DNA of 64,000 nucleotides from Laccaria trichodermophora (lineage: Eukaryota; Basidiomycota; Agaricomycetes; Agaricales; Hydnangiaceae), in contig JACTVC010000004.1 of NCBI GenBank assembly GCA_018417955.1, positions 806,001-870,000 on the forward strand, given 5' to 3'. How positions within the stretch are numbered: the first letter of the stretch is position 1; each line of letters opens with the position of its first letter. This document shows positions 21,389 to 31,785 of this stretch, one piece after another. A program made the position numbers and the translations under genes. A model generated the notes under the pieces. The model saw nothing but the letters and a program-made list of their open reading frames with translations, did no database searches and was not told the origin of the DNA.

Positions 21389-24300
21389 ATGGCACCCAAA
21401 GTGAAACACATCAATTTGAAGAAAAGAAATGCAGTGCTCGCTGGAATCTGGGACGAGGCAAACAGGCACACCACGAAACAATCTCGTCTTGCCACACACA
21501 CCGTTACCACCAACGCAGGATGTGAAACCACGACATTTGCACTCCCAAACGTACCCCAACTCCTTGCTCGACATTCGCCCCAAGATTCGGCGCCACTGCC
21601 TTCCAAGAGCTTACAACCCAACGAAACAAAATCATCCCAGCCAGAGGACGACTTTCCGAAGAAGACACAGGTACTGCATTTTGCTTTGTGAATGGTCGTG
21701 CGGCTCACTCACGATATCAGATTTCAAGTCTCCTAGATGCATTTATTGCTATCATGCCTCGTCTCATTCATAACATTCTCAGTTGTGAGGCAAACCTCGC
21801 TGCCACTGAATCCTGTTCTTGTGGCGCTGGCAAGCGTCTCGTTCAGTGCGACGATTGCACAGCCTACAAGACATCGTGTGCAGAGTGTTTTATTGTTGCA
21901 CACCGTTCTCTCCCTTTTCACTGGGCCCAAGTTTGGAGCAAGGAACAACAGTTTTTTGTTTGTCAAGACATCTCGCGTTTGCGACCTGAAGGTTACCCAC
22001 ATCAGCTTGGTCATCACGGCGAATCTTGCCCCAATCCAGCGAGCCAGAACGACATCCTCTTCCAAGCTATTGATACCAATGGCATCCACGAAACAAAAGT
22101 TCGCTTTTGTTGTTGTGCTGATACGGATCGGGTATACCAGCTCATGCAAGAAGGGCTTTTTCCCGCAACCGTTGAGAGGCCGACTATGGCCTTCACATTT
22201 AACGTCCTCAAGCAGTTCCATATTCATCATTTAGAATCAAAAGAATCCGCATATGATTTTATCGGGGCTTTACGACGATTGACTGACAACGCCTTTGCCC
22301 ATGAAGTCGCGGTGAGTCTCTGCTTCAGTTCTCATAACTTTTTACTCATTTTTTGTACAAACAGAACCCCTACTCCCAGTTTCGTCCCGTGATGCGCATC
22401 TATCACCTCATCACTGCCACCAAACGTCTTGGACAAGCGCATAAGATCAATCGGCTCTTGTGTAATCGTCCTCCTGGGAATCTAATGGTGTACTGCCCAT
22501 CATGTCCAGAGCTTGGGCTTAACATGGAGGTCGGATGGGAAAGAACTCCACCAGAGCTTTGGTAAGACATGCCGTATCAACATAGACTTTCACACTTTAT
22601 TTCAATTAGCCATTTGAATCAAACACAGGATACTGCGGACAGCAACCATCATGCAAACAAGTTTGCGAAAAACACCGATCCCAACGATGTCTCACCTTTT
22701 GCAGGAAAAGCGTATTTTCCCAAGGAAGCAGCATACCAGCAGTACCTACAGGATGTACAAAAGAAGCCCGCTTTACGGGAAGAGGTAATCATTCCTCACT
22801 TCATCGGGAAAACTACTCACCCACATTATAGAAAACTGCTTGCGCTCACCTCAATGCTGTCAACAAACAAAATAGGAAGAAATTCAAGAACATGGATATC
22901 ACTGGTATCGTCAACATCCAATGCCCACATGTTTTCATCAAATCGAGCGTCGACCTCCAACTTGGTGAAAAGTACGTTCTCTTTCAGCAATATATATATC
23001 AGAGGGCTGATCCCCAATGCAGATTTGCGAATACAGATTATGCTCTTGCACACTCTTTACGGCAACATCGAAGTCAGGGCAGCACTGGGAAAGACTCCGA
23101 GTTCCTCAGGAGTCTCGATCACCTTGTCTCTTATGACATATCCTGCGCTTACTGGGTTAACATCATTGATCGTTTTCAGGTTAATTTCCCAGATCTGATT
23201 TCCGACATTGAACGAATCCGCTGGCTGATCCCACTCGTGCATGTCCAAAATCACAAAGACAACTGTATGTATTGTTTCACATAAGTTTACATCGTGAATG
23301 CTGGTCATTTCCATGGTGAAACGGCTGAGCATTACTGGGCTGAGTCGAACCAGCTGGGAGCTCAGATGCGTCAGATGAACAATGGACATCATCAAGATAC
23401 TCTGATTGATCACCATGGTGACTGGAATTGGAAGAAAACCGCGATCATGGGTTCGTAGCCATGTAAGCTTTACTGTACCTGCAAGTCAATCCTGATGTTC
23501 CCTCCAGCCACCTCACTCTACACTGATGTCACGAATGCAAAAGCGCTCTTTATTCAAAAGCGTGATCATTTTCAGAGCCTCTCAATGATCTATTTGGATA
23601 GGGTTCCAGTCTGGAATCAGGAGGACCGTCAGCGTCGATTCTTAAACAAGAAGAAGGAGGTCGAATGTGTTTACCGTCACAACCCAGGTAAAGGTGAGAG
23701 CGCTTGTCAGATTCCTTTTTGTTAAGTAACAATCTTGAATGTCTAGTTCCCTCTCAAGCGGCAATCTATCAGTTCTTGTTAGGAGTAGAAGATGCAAGTG
23801 AAGAGAGAGCAGCGTCTGCTCTGCCCAAATCAGGAGATGAAATTGGTAGCGCCGCGTTCTTGAACGAGGCACTTTATATACAGTCTCTGCAGTAAGTTTC
23901 AAAGCCCTCCTTTCCTCACATCCGCTAACTGTCCGAACTCATAGACGAAAAATACATGCTCTTGTCAAAAAACAACAAGGCCACCTTTCAAAAAGCGAGG
24001 AGAATGATATTTTTGACCGAAGAAAGAAGCTATCGTCACGCATCGACAAATGGCGCTCCATCCAAGCGAAGGTCACACCCCAGGTAGCCGACGATGTCGC
24101 CTGACAATCGATTTTGGGAAAGGCAGCTGATCACCCCGAGGATGCCACTCTCTTCATCCCATCAGATTACGAAGCCCACGCCCTTGTCAAGCTCGATATG
24201 GTGGCCCTGGGACAGATAGAGAGGCAACTGCGAGAGGGCGCCGCTTTTGATGCCATTCAAGCAGTCCAGAACATCGTGAAGACGATAGGTGCCCTCGAGT

Positions 24301-25350
24301 CCGACAAGAAGAAGAATGTCTTTGGCCAGGTCGGTAACACTCGAGCTAGGGCCAAGGTCGCAGAGGCCGAGTTCCGCCGTGACTTAGCAATCTCAAACTA
24401 CAATGCAACAAGAACTGCCATGATCGCCCTTGGTCTACCGAAGGATGACACTGGCTTCCCTCTCTTATCCCTCCATGACACCTTCCGGCGACCCACTCAT
24501 CTCAAGCGCAGAGTTGGAGACTCGAAAACTAGCGATGGGCGCATTTGGACTACCAGAATCAACAGTGGTCGCCACGACACTGTACCTGGCTCGCAAACTG
24601 AGGGAGCGAGCACTCTACCTGTGGCTATGCAGGTATCAAGTCGGAAGCGTGCGCCATTTCTGATGTGAAGTCAATTCATTTGCTAACAATGCTCTACAGG
24701 GAAGGAAGCGAAGGAGGGGTATAGCCGGAAGGGCAAGAAACACCACCTCAAGCAACCGACTCCTCTTTCTGAGCTTCCAACAGCATCAGGTGAGTTCACT
24801 ACATCACGCTACATCATCAGATATGATTGAGAAACAAACCTTTCTTAGCTCCCCTTGATGACGGATGGATTTGGCGCCTTGGTACCATCGGGAAGGTATC
24901 AGAGAAAGATTTGATGGAGTGGGTGGAAGAAGGTCCGTGTCTTCTACTGTTCTTGCATTTGCTCATGTCAGATTGTCAGGAGACCGTGTCCAGTGGTTTC
25001 GTGCTGAGGCTGAAATGCAGCGTTGGCAGGAGGAGTGGGAAAGGAAGCAAGCGGAGTTCATGTGTTGTATCCGGAGCTTCGGGAAAATGAGTGACATTGG
25101 GGCTGAACTTTCCAAGTCAAGTCCAAGCGAAGGTCACGCCCCGTATGCACAGAAAAAATCAGCGATGTTCACGAGAATGAGACAGGTTGCACAGGCAAAG
25201 TTCAATGCAGCTGGGTACGCAAATGGCACCCTTGAAGAAGGGCAAATCCTTGCCAACCTCATTAAAGAAGACCATTGTAAGATGGAAACATCATTCCCCT
25301 CATCTTCCTCATCCCCCTCGTCCCCGTCCCCATCCCCCTCATCCCCCTGA
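21389..25350 (+). pseudogene. KDZ-superfamily transposase (CxC2 cysteine cluster), degenerate
   Basis: ATG at 21,389 (MAPKVKHINLKKRNAVLAGI). Splice-consistent exons: 21,389-21,670, 21,721-22,311, 22,365-22,561, 22,610-22,784, 22,832-22,971, 23,023 onward, all joints in frame. The second exon holds the cysteine cluster (CSCGAGKRLVQCDDC, CAEC, CCCADTDRVYQL). Next come YCPSCPELGLNMEVGWERTP, the AKNTDPNDVS segment, CAHLNAVNKQNRKKFKNMDI with HVFIKSSVDLQLGEK, and the transposase core (SYDISCAYW; GHFHGETAEHYWAESNQL; DTLIDHHGDWNWKK). The C-terminal helical part runs to about 25,260 (DRVQWFRAEAEMQRWQEEWE), then a low-complexity tail. TAA at 23,282-23,284 and TGA at 24,102-24,104 are in frame. KDZ enzymes mobilise large cargo-bearing elements in mushrooms; this one is probably inactive as it stands. 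Confidence 0.8.
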
Positions 25351-25535
25351 CCCTTCGACAACATTGTATCCCTTGTCGTCCTCATCCCCATCGTCTTCTT
25401 CACCTTCCTCATCCCCCTCGCCTTCCTTGTCCCTCTCACCTTCCTTGTACCTCTCGTCTTCCTGGTTGCTTTCCTTGCTATGTATGCGCAATCTGTCCTG
25501 TACCTCTCTCTGGACACTAATTCCCCCTTCCCAGC

Positions 25536-25540
25536 CAGCA
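25536..25540. repeat. 5-bp target-site duplication of gypsy element
   Basis: CAGCA at 25,536-25,540 recurs at 31,344-31,348, exactly outside the two LTRs. Five bases is the usual duplication size for Ty3/gypsy integrases. Confidence 0.95.
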
Positions 25541-25768
25541 TGTAATCATGGATTACCCTTGTTTGGCATCATCTTCCCACATACACATCACGTACACATG
25601 CTTTCGCATCTCTCTTCTTCCCAGAACCACCATCATCTCCATCTTCCCTTCTGTATACCTCTCACTTAGTTTTTCCAGAATCATACACGCGGTCTAGTTC
25701 TATCTGCGTGTTGAGTCGTTTTCTCCGATTTAGTGTAATCTATCCCCCTCATAGGGGATAGATTTCCA
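25541..25768 (+). repeat. 5' LTR
   Basis: Starts TGTAATCATGGATTACCC and ends GATTTCCA, giving TG...CA ends. Near its end is a perfect 11-bp inverted repeat, AATCTATCCCC (25,737-25,747) with GGGGATAGATT (25,754-25,764), repeated in the 3' LTR. Confidence 0.95.
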
Positions 25769-26230
25769 CTTTTTTAGAACTAACACCGTGTTTGTATACG
25801 CTGACGCGTCTTTACACAGTGGTAAACGTTCTCAGAATCATATCACCGTAACCGCCATTCAAAACCGCCCTTTTCCCGTTTTTTCAATCGTGCGTATAGC
25901 GCATATATTCACACCAGATCCCTATAACCGTTAACCGTAGTGGAGGGCCAACCGCCTGTACCACCAACATCGCCGCCCGTCTCTGAACTGTCATCGCCGT
26001 TAACACCTTTATCTGAACCATCACCGGTCTCAGCAACTGCAACAACACGCTTTACGCGTGCAACCGTTGCCACACGCCATCTACCGCTCTTGAACGAACT
26101 CCAGCCGCCCACACGTAAACGCCAGACGCGTTTTCCGCATTCTCCCCAACGTCGTTCTTCATTCACATTATCCACGGACTCGTCTAGTGACGATCAACGC
26201 GCATATATCCCACCAAAAACCACACGAAAC

Positions 26231-29200
26231 ATGTCGAACACCGCTACCGTCGAACCGACCAGTGGCAAGGCTCCCGTCTTAACAAGCGGGGATGTAACTC
26301 CATCCGTCATGATGGAATTTGAGAACGCATGTCTCGATTTTTTTGAGGCAAAATCTGTCCCCAACGACAAGCAGGTAGCTTTCGTCTTGCCTGGTATCCG
26401 GGACCTGCGTATTCGAAACTGGATTGCAGCGGACCGTGCCACTATCGTTGCCCTTCCTTTCGCCGACTTCATGACCCAACTACGCGCCAACTATCTTCAT
26501 CCAGACTGGGAGGATCATGTTTGCGACGAGATTTTGAACTCTCGTCTTGATCCGAACAAGGAATCCTTCTGGGCCTGGTCGCAGAACGTCATCAAATTAA
26601 ATTGCCTCCTCCGCAACACAACCTCAGTCTTCGACGACGCTACTCTTCGCAATCAACTCGATGCCCATCTCGACGATGGTCTAAAAGAGCGCGTCAAGCA
26701 TAGTGAGGCAAAGAAAGAGAAGACTCTGAAAGCCTGGGTCGACGCAGTTCGCCGACTCGACGAAACCCGTATCAGCGAGAACAAACGCCACAGGGAACTC
26801 ATCGAAGAGACGTTCAACAAGCGTCAGGCGAAACGTATCGCCACAGATACCAACAACGCCTTGCGTAACCCTTCTCGTCGATACAATGCAAACGCCTCCG
26901 CTTCTTCTTCTTCCAACTCTACGTCCACCTTTGTTGCCTTACCCTTCCTGCTAGATGCCGAACGGACTCTCCTCAACGAACATGATGGCTGTACCAAGTG
27001 CCGCAAGTTTTACGTGGGCCATCGCTCTCGGGACTGCCCTACCGGTTTCCCCTCAGGCAAGGGGTACAAAACATTGACCCTGGTGGATGCCCTCACAGCT
27101 AAGAAAGGCAAACAACCTTCCACTACGTCTTCCAACAAACCTGCAGCGAAACCCGTCGCGGCCACAGCACCGTCTTCCGACGAGGACGAACCAGATGCCA
27201 TCGCCGCCGTCTTACCATCGGCTAACATATTGGAATCAGATTCGGAGGAAGACGCAGACCTCTCTAAACGTGACATGAGTGCGCCAATGAAATCTAAACA
27301 TCTCATTTGGAAGTGCCAAATTCATGGACTGAAACATGACTTTCCAGTGAAAACTCGTGCATTGATAGATAACGGCGCGCACGTTGTGCTAATCCGCCCA
27401 GAACTCGTCGCTGAATTGAACTTGAAGAAACACCGTCTCTCTGAACCAGAAACCGTAGATGTCGCAATGCAGAATGGGCAGAACTCAAAATCGGACTTGT
27501 ATGAATATGTAAAACTCTCGTTGACCTCTCTAGATGCCGTTTGGACCTCAAAGACCGTTAAAGCGCTTATCGCACCAGGACTGTGTATGCCAGTGATTCT
27601 CGGACTGCCGTTTTTAATTCATAACCACATTGTTACGGACCACGCTTGCAGAACCTGTATAGACAAAACTTCAAATTATGATCTCTTGAACCCTGCTCCT
27701 GTCAGTCCTCCCCCTCCACGAAAACCTCGTGTAAAAGAGCAAATTGCAGAAACGAAAGCAGACAAAAAGTTGGTTTTAGCGGAGCTTATGTTGGTATGCA
27801 ACGACCGATTTAAGAACCACAAACTGCGCCCGCATGTCACAAGCGAATTTAACGTTGCTGGAGCAATACGCGATAGAATAGAAGTTCTGACAACGCAAGA
27901 ACAATTGATGAAATGTGACGCTAAATTGAGAACCGAGTTCAAGCAAGTGTTTGAACCTATTCCACATGTGGATGAACTTCCATCCGAAGTTGTCGCGTCA
28001 ATCAATTTGAAGAACGCTGAGAAAACAATAAAATCGCGCTCGTATCCCTCTCCCAGAAAGTACAAAGAAGCTTGGAGTATTCTAATCCAACAGCATCTAG
28101 ACGCAGGAAGAATTCGTCCCTCTTCATCCCCGTGTGCTTCTCCAGCCTTTATCGTTCCTAAAGCGAATCCAAATGTCCTACCCCGTTGGGTTAATGATTA
28201 CCGACAATTGAATGAAAACACAATCACGGACTCACACCCCATTCCGCGAATAAATGACATTTTATCAGACTGTGCCAAGGGTAAGATCTGGGGGACAATT
28301 GATATGACCAACAGCTTTTTCCAAACGCGTATGCACCCAGATCACATCCATCTGACTGCTGTAAATACACCTTTAGGTCTCTATGAATGGCTGGTCATGC
28401 CTATGGGACTAAAGAACGCACCTGCAATACATCAACGGCGCGTAACATCTGCGTTGAGGCACCTAATCGGTAAAATTTGCCATATTTACTTAGACGACAT
28501 TGTCATCTGGTCGCAATCCCTGGAAGAACATGAGCGGAACGTCCGAGAAGTGTTAAAAGCATTGCGTGACGCTCGACTTTACGTCAACCCGGACAAAACA
28601 CACCTTTTTTGCACAGAAATCAATTTCCTGGGGCATCAAATCAGTGCACGCGGCATCGAAGCCGACAACAAAAAGGCAGAGAAAATTGTGAACTGGCCTA
28701 TACCAAAATCAGCAACAGAGGCGCGGAGTTTTTTAGGACTCGTCAGGTACCTTGCCGATTTCCTACCAAGTCTTGCAGAATATACAGGCATCCTAACGGA
28801 GCTCACCACAAAGGAAGCCGAAAAAGCATTCCCACCGTGGACAAATCGTTACCAATCCGCATTTGACTCCATAAAAAACATTGTCATCAGCCGTGAATGC
28901 TTGACCACGATAGACTTAACTATGCTACCTGAATATAAGATTTTTGTGACGACAGACGCCAGCGACAAGCGCTCGGGGGCGGTATTGTCTTTTGGAAAAT
29001 CTTGGTCGTCTGCACGACCTGTCGCATTTGATTCAATGACCTTTAAGGGTGCCGAATTGAATTACCCGGTGCATGAAAAGGAACTGTTGGCAATTATCAG
29101 GGCCCTAAAGAAATGGCGGATTGATCTTTTAGGTTCACCTTTCTTCGTCTACACGGATCACAAAACTCTTGAAAATTTCAACACACAGAAAGACCTGTCA

Positions 29201-30955
29201 CGCAGACAAGCCAGGTGGATGGAACTAATGTCGCAATATGATGCGAAAATCGTGTATATCAAAGGCGAGGACAATTCTGTGGCGGACGCACTCTCACGCT
29301 TCCCGTGTGAAGAATCAACGGATACCGCCGAGCGAACAGCACAACACCCCTACGATTACTGCGAAGACAAATGCTCTTCCGTCGCTTGCATATTTTCTGG
29401 TTTATCACACACCCCCTGGCAAGCGGCCACTGCACTCGCGGATGGCCCTGAAATTATCTCAGTGAGCGCGACCTTGAACATATCCGCAGATAAACTCTTA
29501 CTGCAACAAATCCGAGATGGCTACACCGTTGATCCTTGGTGCAAAAAGCTACCATCCGCAACCGCAAGCTGGCCTGATTTGCAACTCAAAGACGGTTTGT
29601 GGTATGTCGGGAATCGATTAATTATCCCACGTACAGGTTCACTGCGCGAACTACTGTTCCAACTGGCTCATGATACCCTGGGTCATTTTGGTTTCGACAA
29701 AACGTACGGCTCCCTTCGCTCGGCCTACTATTGGCCGAACATGCGTCGTGACTTGGAGAAGGGCTACGTAGCATCGTGTCCAGAATGCCAGCGGAACAAA
29801 TCTTCAACGTCAAAACCAATAGGTCCACTACACCCGCTACCAATTCCTGACCAACGTGGGGACTCTGTCGCTATTGATTTTATCGGTCCACTACCTGAAG
29901 ATAACGGTTTCAACTGTATCGTCACCTTTACCGACCGACTTGGAAGTGACATCCAGCTGGCGGCAACACGCACGGATATCGATGCAGAGCAACTGGCCTA
30001 TGTTTTTTTTGATAAGTGGTATTGCGAAAACGGCTTACCAACTGACATCGTCTCCGACAGAGACAAATTGTTCATCTCAAAATTCTGGAAGGCCCTTCAC
30101 AAACTGACGGGCGTAAAACTGAAGTTGTCAACGGCATACCACCCTCAAACAGATGGCGCGAGCGAACGAACAAATAAAACAGTAAATCAATGCTTGCGTT
30201 ATCACGTCGAACGAAATCAACAGGGATGGTCTCGAGCGCTTCCGCGCATTCGCTTCCACATCATGAACACCATCAACACCTCCACGGGCTTCACTCCTTT
30301 CCAACTTCGGATGGGGCGGAGCCCGCGTTTAATCCCTCCTTTGATCCCGCCACTACCAACTTCTTCAGAGGAAGAAATCTCTGCACATGAGATTATACAG
30401 AAATTGCAAAACGACGTTTTGGAAGCACAGGACAATCTACTACGCGCGAAAATTTCACAATCTGTGGAGGCTAATAAACACCGCTCGCTCACTTTCCCTT
30501 TTGTTATAGGTTCACGCGTCCGACTCACGACACTTCATCGGCGCAACGAATACAAGGCAAAAGGGGAGAAGCGGGTAGCAAAATTTATGCCTCGTTATGA
30601 TGGACCGTACACGATTGTGGACACAGACGAACAGCATTCTACTGTCACGCTGGAATTACCAAATGCACCTAACATCTTCCCAACCTTTCACACCTCCGAA
30701 GTTCTTCCCTTCATCGAGAATGACCCTGTACTTTTCCCATCACGGAAATTCGAAGAACCTCCCCCAATACTGAACCCAGAAGGCGACGAAGAATTCTTTA
30801 TTGACAAGATTTTAGATCAACGTCGTCGTGGACGCGGTTATCAATACCTGGTTCGTTGGCGCGGGTACGGGCACGAACACGACCGATGGCTACCACGTTC
30901 GGAACTGCAAGACTGTGCCGCACTTGACGATTGGCTGGCGACTAGGGGCGAATAG
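26231..30955 (+). CDS. Gag-Pol polyprotein with C-terminal chromodomain
   Basis: The ATG at 26,231 (MSNTATVEPTSGK, 1,574 residues) is the first good start; the frame is open upstream to 25,940 without ATG. Order: Gag; zinc knuckle at about 254-269 with unusual CX2CX6HX4C spacing; aspartic protease LIDNGAH with D380, Asn where Ser or Thr is usual; reverse transcriptase with YLDD at 753-756; RNase H with D909; integrase zinc finger H1147, H1152, C1183, C1186; catalytic triad D1216, D1276, E1312 (DDX35E); GPY-type module RYDGPYTIV; chromodomain about 1,521-1,572 (YLVRWRGYGHEHDRWLP). Gag and Pol are one frame, so Gag excess cannot come from frameshifting here. The chromodomain is known in this group to steer integration to marked chromatin. 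Confidence 0.95.
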   Translation: MSNTATVEPTSGKAPVLTSGDVTPSVMMEFENACLDFFEAKSVPNDKQVAFVLPGIRDLRIRNWIAADRATIVALPFADFMTQLRANYLHPDWEDHVCDEILNSRLDPNKESFWAWSQNVIKLNCLLRNTTSVFDDATLRNQLDAHLDDGLKERVKHSEAKKEKTLKAWVDAVRRLDETRISENKRHRELIEETFNKRQAKRIATDTNNALRNPSRRYNANASASSSSNSTSTFVALPFLLDAERTLLNEHDGCTKCRKFYVGHRSRDCPTGFPSGKGYKTLTLVDALTAKKGKQPSTTSSNKPAAKPVAATAPSSDEDEPDAIAAVLPSANILESDSEEDADLSKRDMSAPMKSKHLIWKCQIHGLKHDFPVKTRALIDNGAHVVLIRPELVAELNLKKHRLSEPETVDVAMQNGQNSKSDLYEYVKLSLTSLDAVWTSKTVKALIAPGLCMPVILGLPFLIHNHIVTDHACRTCIDKTSNYDLLNPAPVSPPPPRKPRVKEQIAETKADKKLVLAELMLVCNDRFKNHKLRPHVTSEFNVAGAIRDRIEVLTTQEQLMKCDAKLRTEFKQVFEPIPHVDELPSEVVASINLKNAEKTIKSRSYPSPRKYKEAWSILIQQHLDAGRIRPSSSPCASPAFIVPKANPNVLPRWVNDYRQLNENTITDSHPIPRINDILSDCAKGKIWGTIDMTNSFFQTRMHPDHIHLTAVNTPLGLYEWLVMPMGLKNAPAIHQRRVTSALRHLIGKICHIYLDDIVIWSQSLEEHERNVREVLKALRDARLYVNPDKTHLFCTEINFLGHQISARGIEADNKKAEKIVNWPIPKSATEARSFLGLVRYLADFLPSLAEYTGILTELTTKEAEKAFPPWTNRYQSAFDSIKNIVISRECLTTIDLTMLPEYKIFVTTDASDKRSGAVLSFGKSWSSARPVAFDSMTFKGAELNYPVHEKELLAIIRALKKWRIDLLGSPFFVYTDHKTLENFNTQKDLSRRQARWMELMSQYDAKIVYIKGEDNSVADALSRFPCEESTDTAERTAQHPYDYCEDKCSSVACIFSGLSHTPWQAATALADGPEIISVSATLNISADKLLLQQIRDGYTVDPWCKKLPSATASWPDLQLKDGLWYVGNRLIIPRTGSLRELLFQLAHDTLGHFGFDKTYGSLRSAYYWPNMRRDLEKGYVASCPECQRNKSSTSKPIGPLHPLPIPDQRGDSVAIDFIGPLPEDNGFNCIVTFTDRLGSDIQLAATRTDIDAEQLAYVFFDKWYCENGLPTDIVSDRDKLFISKFWKALHKLTGVKLKLSTAYHPQTDGASERTNKTVNQCLRYHVERNQQGWSRALPRIRFHIMNTINTSTGFTPFQLRMGRSPRLIPPLIPPLPTSSEEEISAHEIIQKLQNDVLEAQDNLLRAKISQSVEANKHRSLTFPFVIGSRVRLTTLHRRNEYKAKGEKRVAKFMPRYDGPYTIVDTDEQHSTVTLELPNAPNIFPTFHTSEVLPFIENDPVLFPSRKFEEPPPILNPEGDEEFFIDKILDQRRRGRGYQYLVRWRGYGHEHDRWLPRSELQDCAALDDWLATRGE

Positions 30956-31101
30956 CTTGAATTTAAGTAGCTTTTCATTTTCTCCTCCTCGCCAGCCGGT
31001 AGCTTTTTTCCCACAGGGTTTTGACGCACCCGTGCTTGGATTTTTACTTACCCTTCTCACTGACGATACCTTTTTTCTTTTTTCGGTTGCTTTTTCTTTT
31101 T

Positions 31102-31115
31102 AGAGCGGGGGAGGG
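31102..31115 (+). other. Polypurine tract
   Basis: AGAGCGGGGGAGGG ends directly before the TG of the 3' LTR. It is the expected plus-strand primer site for reverse transcription of the gypsy element. Confidence 0.8.
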
Positions 31116-31343
31116 TGTAATCATGGATTACCCTTGTTTGGCATCATCTTCCCACATACACATCACGTACACATGCTTTCGCATCTCTCTTCTTCCCAGA
31201 ACCACCATCATCTCCATCTTCCCTTCTGTATACCTCTCACTTAGTTTTTCCAGAATCATACACGCGGTCTAGTTCTATCTGCGTGTTGAGTCGTTTTCTC
31301 CGATTTAGTGTAATCTATCCCCCTCATAGGGGATAGATTTCCA
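31116..31343 (+). repeat. 3' LTR
   Basis: 228 bp, matching the 5' LTR base for base by eye, including the inverted repeat at 31,312-31,339. It is followed by the CAGCA duplication. Confidence 0.95.
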
Positions 31344-31348
31344 CAGCA

Positions 31349-31783
31349 ATCCCTAATGTTGTTCAAATTATATATATATTCGTCCTAATCAAGTTCATTA
31401 TGGTGAGTTCATCAGTCTTGTTTGGACAAAGTGATTAATCGAATCAAGATCAGTAGTTTCAGGTGGATAATCATGATCATATAGGTTATCTTCGGATAAA
31501 AACATGTACCAGTACAAAGTAAGTTTATTGATCTTGTTTGGTCAAATCTATACTAATATCTTGATTTATAGCGATTAATCGAGTAGTGTCAGGTGGATAA
31601 TCATGATTATATAGGTTTACTAGTGTCAGTTGGATAATCATGATTATAGCTTTACTAGTGTCAGTTGGATAATCATGATTATATAGGGTTATCTTTGAAG
31701 AAAAACATGTACCAGTAGATTAAACAAACTCCTTTGATTAATCAAAAAAACTATTGAAAAGGTCTTTGATTAATCGAAATCCA
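31349..31783. repeat. AT-rich subterminal region, right
   Basis: Contains three to four direct copies of AGTGTCAGTTGGATAATCAT then GATTATA (31,585-31,685). It ends in the right inverted repeat of the candidate giant element (AAAAGGTCTTTGATTAATCG at 31,757-31,776, then AAATCCA). There is no gene. Confidence 0.6.
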
Positions 31784-31785
31784 TA

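Larger units (their letters stand above)
25541..31343 (+). mobile_element. Intact Ty3/gypsy chromovirus, 5.8 kb
   Basis: Complete element: two 228-bp LTRs with no difference that I can see, perfect CAGCA duplication, one long gag-pol frame, and a polypurine tract before the 3' LTR. The identical LTRs and unbroken frame show it is the youngest insertion in the window. It landed just downstream of the KDZ transposase gene. I could not identify a tRNA primer-binding site after the 5' LTR (25,769 starts CTTTTTTAGAAC), so priming may be by another route. Confidence 0.95.
3392..31783. mobile_element. Candidate giant TIR element, 28.4 kb, with cargo genes
   Basis: The left end reads TATGGATCTCGATTAATC and the reverse complement of the right end reads TATGGATTTCGATTAATC. 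The match continues through AAAGACCTTTT, then less perfectly through TTGATTRATCAAA and TTGTTTAATC, for about 65 bp in all. TA lies at 3,390-3,391 and 31,784-31,785. The flanks are two halves of one gene: minus-strand codons CGT AAT CAT before the interval continue as AGA GTT TTT TGG after it, in frame. Inside are two unknown genes, an SPT5-like gene and a KDZ transposase gene, plus four later insertions that account for about 13 kb. Alternatives are that a small AT-rich MITE inserted first and a KDZ element later landed in it, or that two separate MITE copies recombined. Confidence 0.5.

Noticed and set aside
25134..25541. Minus-strand Arg/Lys-rich frame near the KDZ 3' end
   Set aside because: Shadow of the CATCCCCCTC low-complexity tail of the KDZ transposase gene.
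25940..26230. Upstream extension of the gypsy polyprotein (97 codons from a GTG)
   Set aside because: No ATG in this stretch and a low-complexity Pro/Thr/Ser composition; the ATG at 26,231 is the more likely start, although upstream initiation is not excluded.
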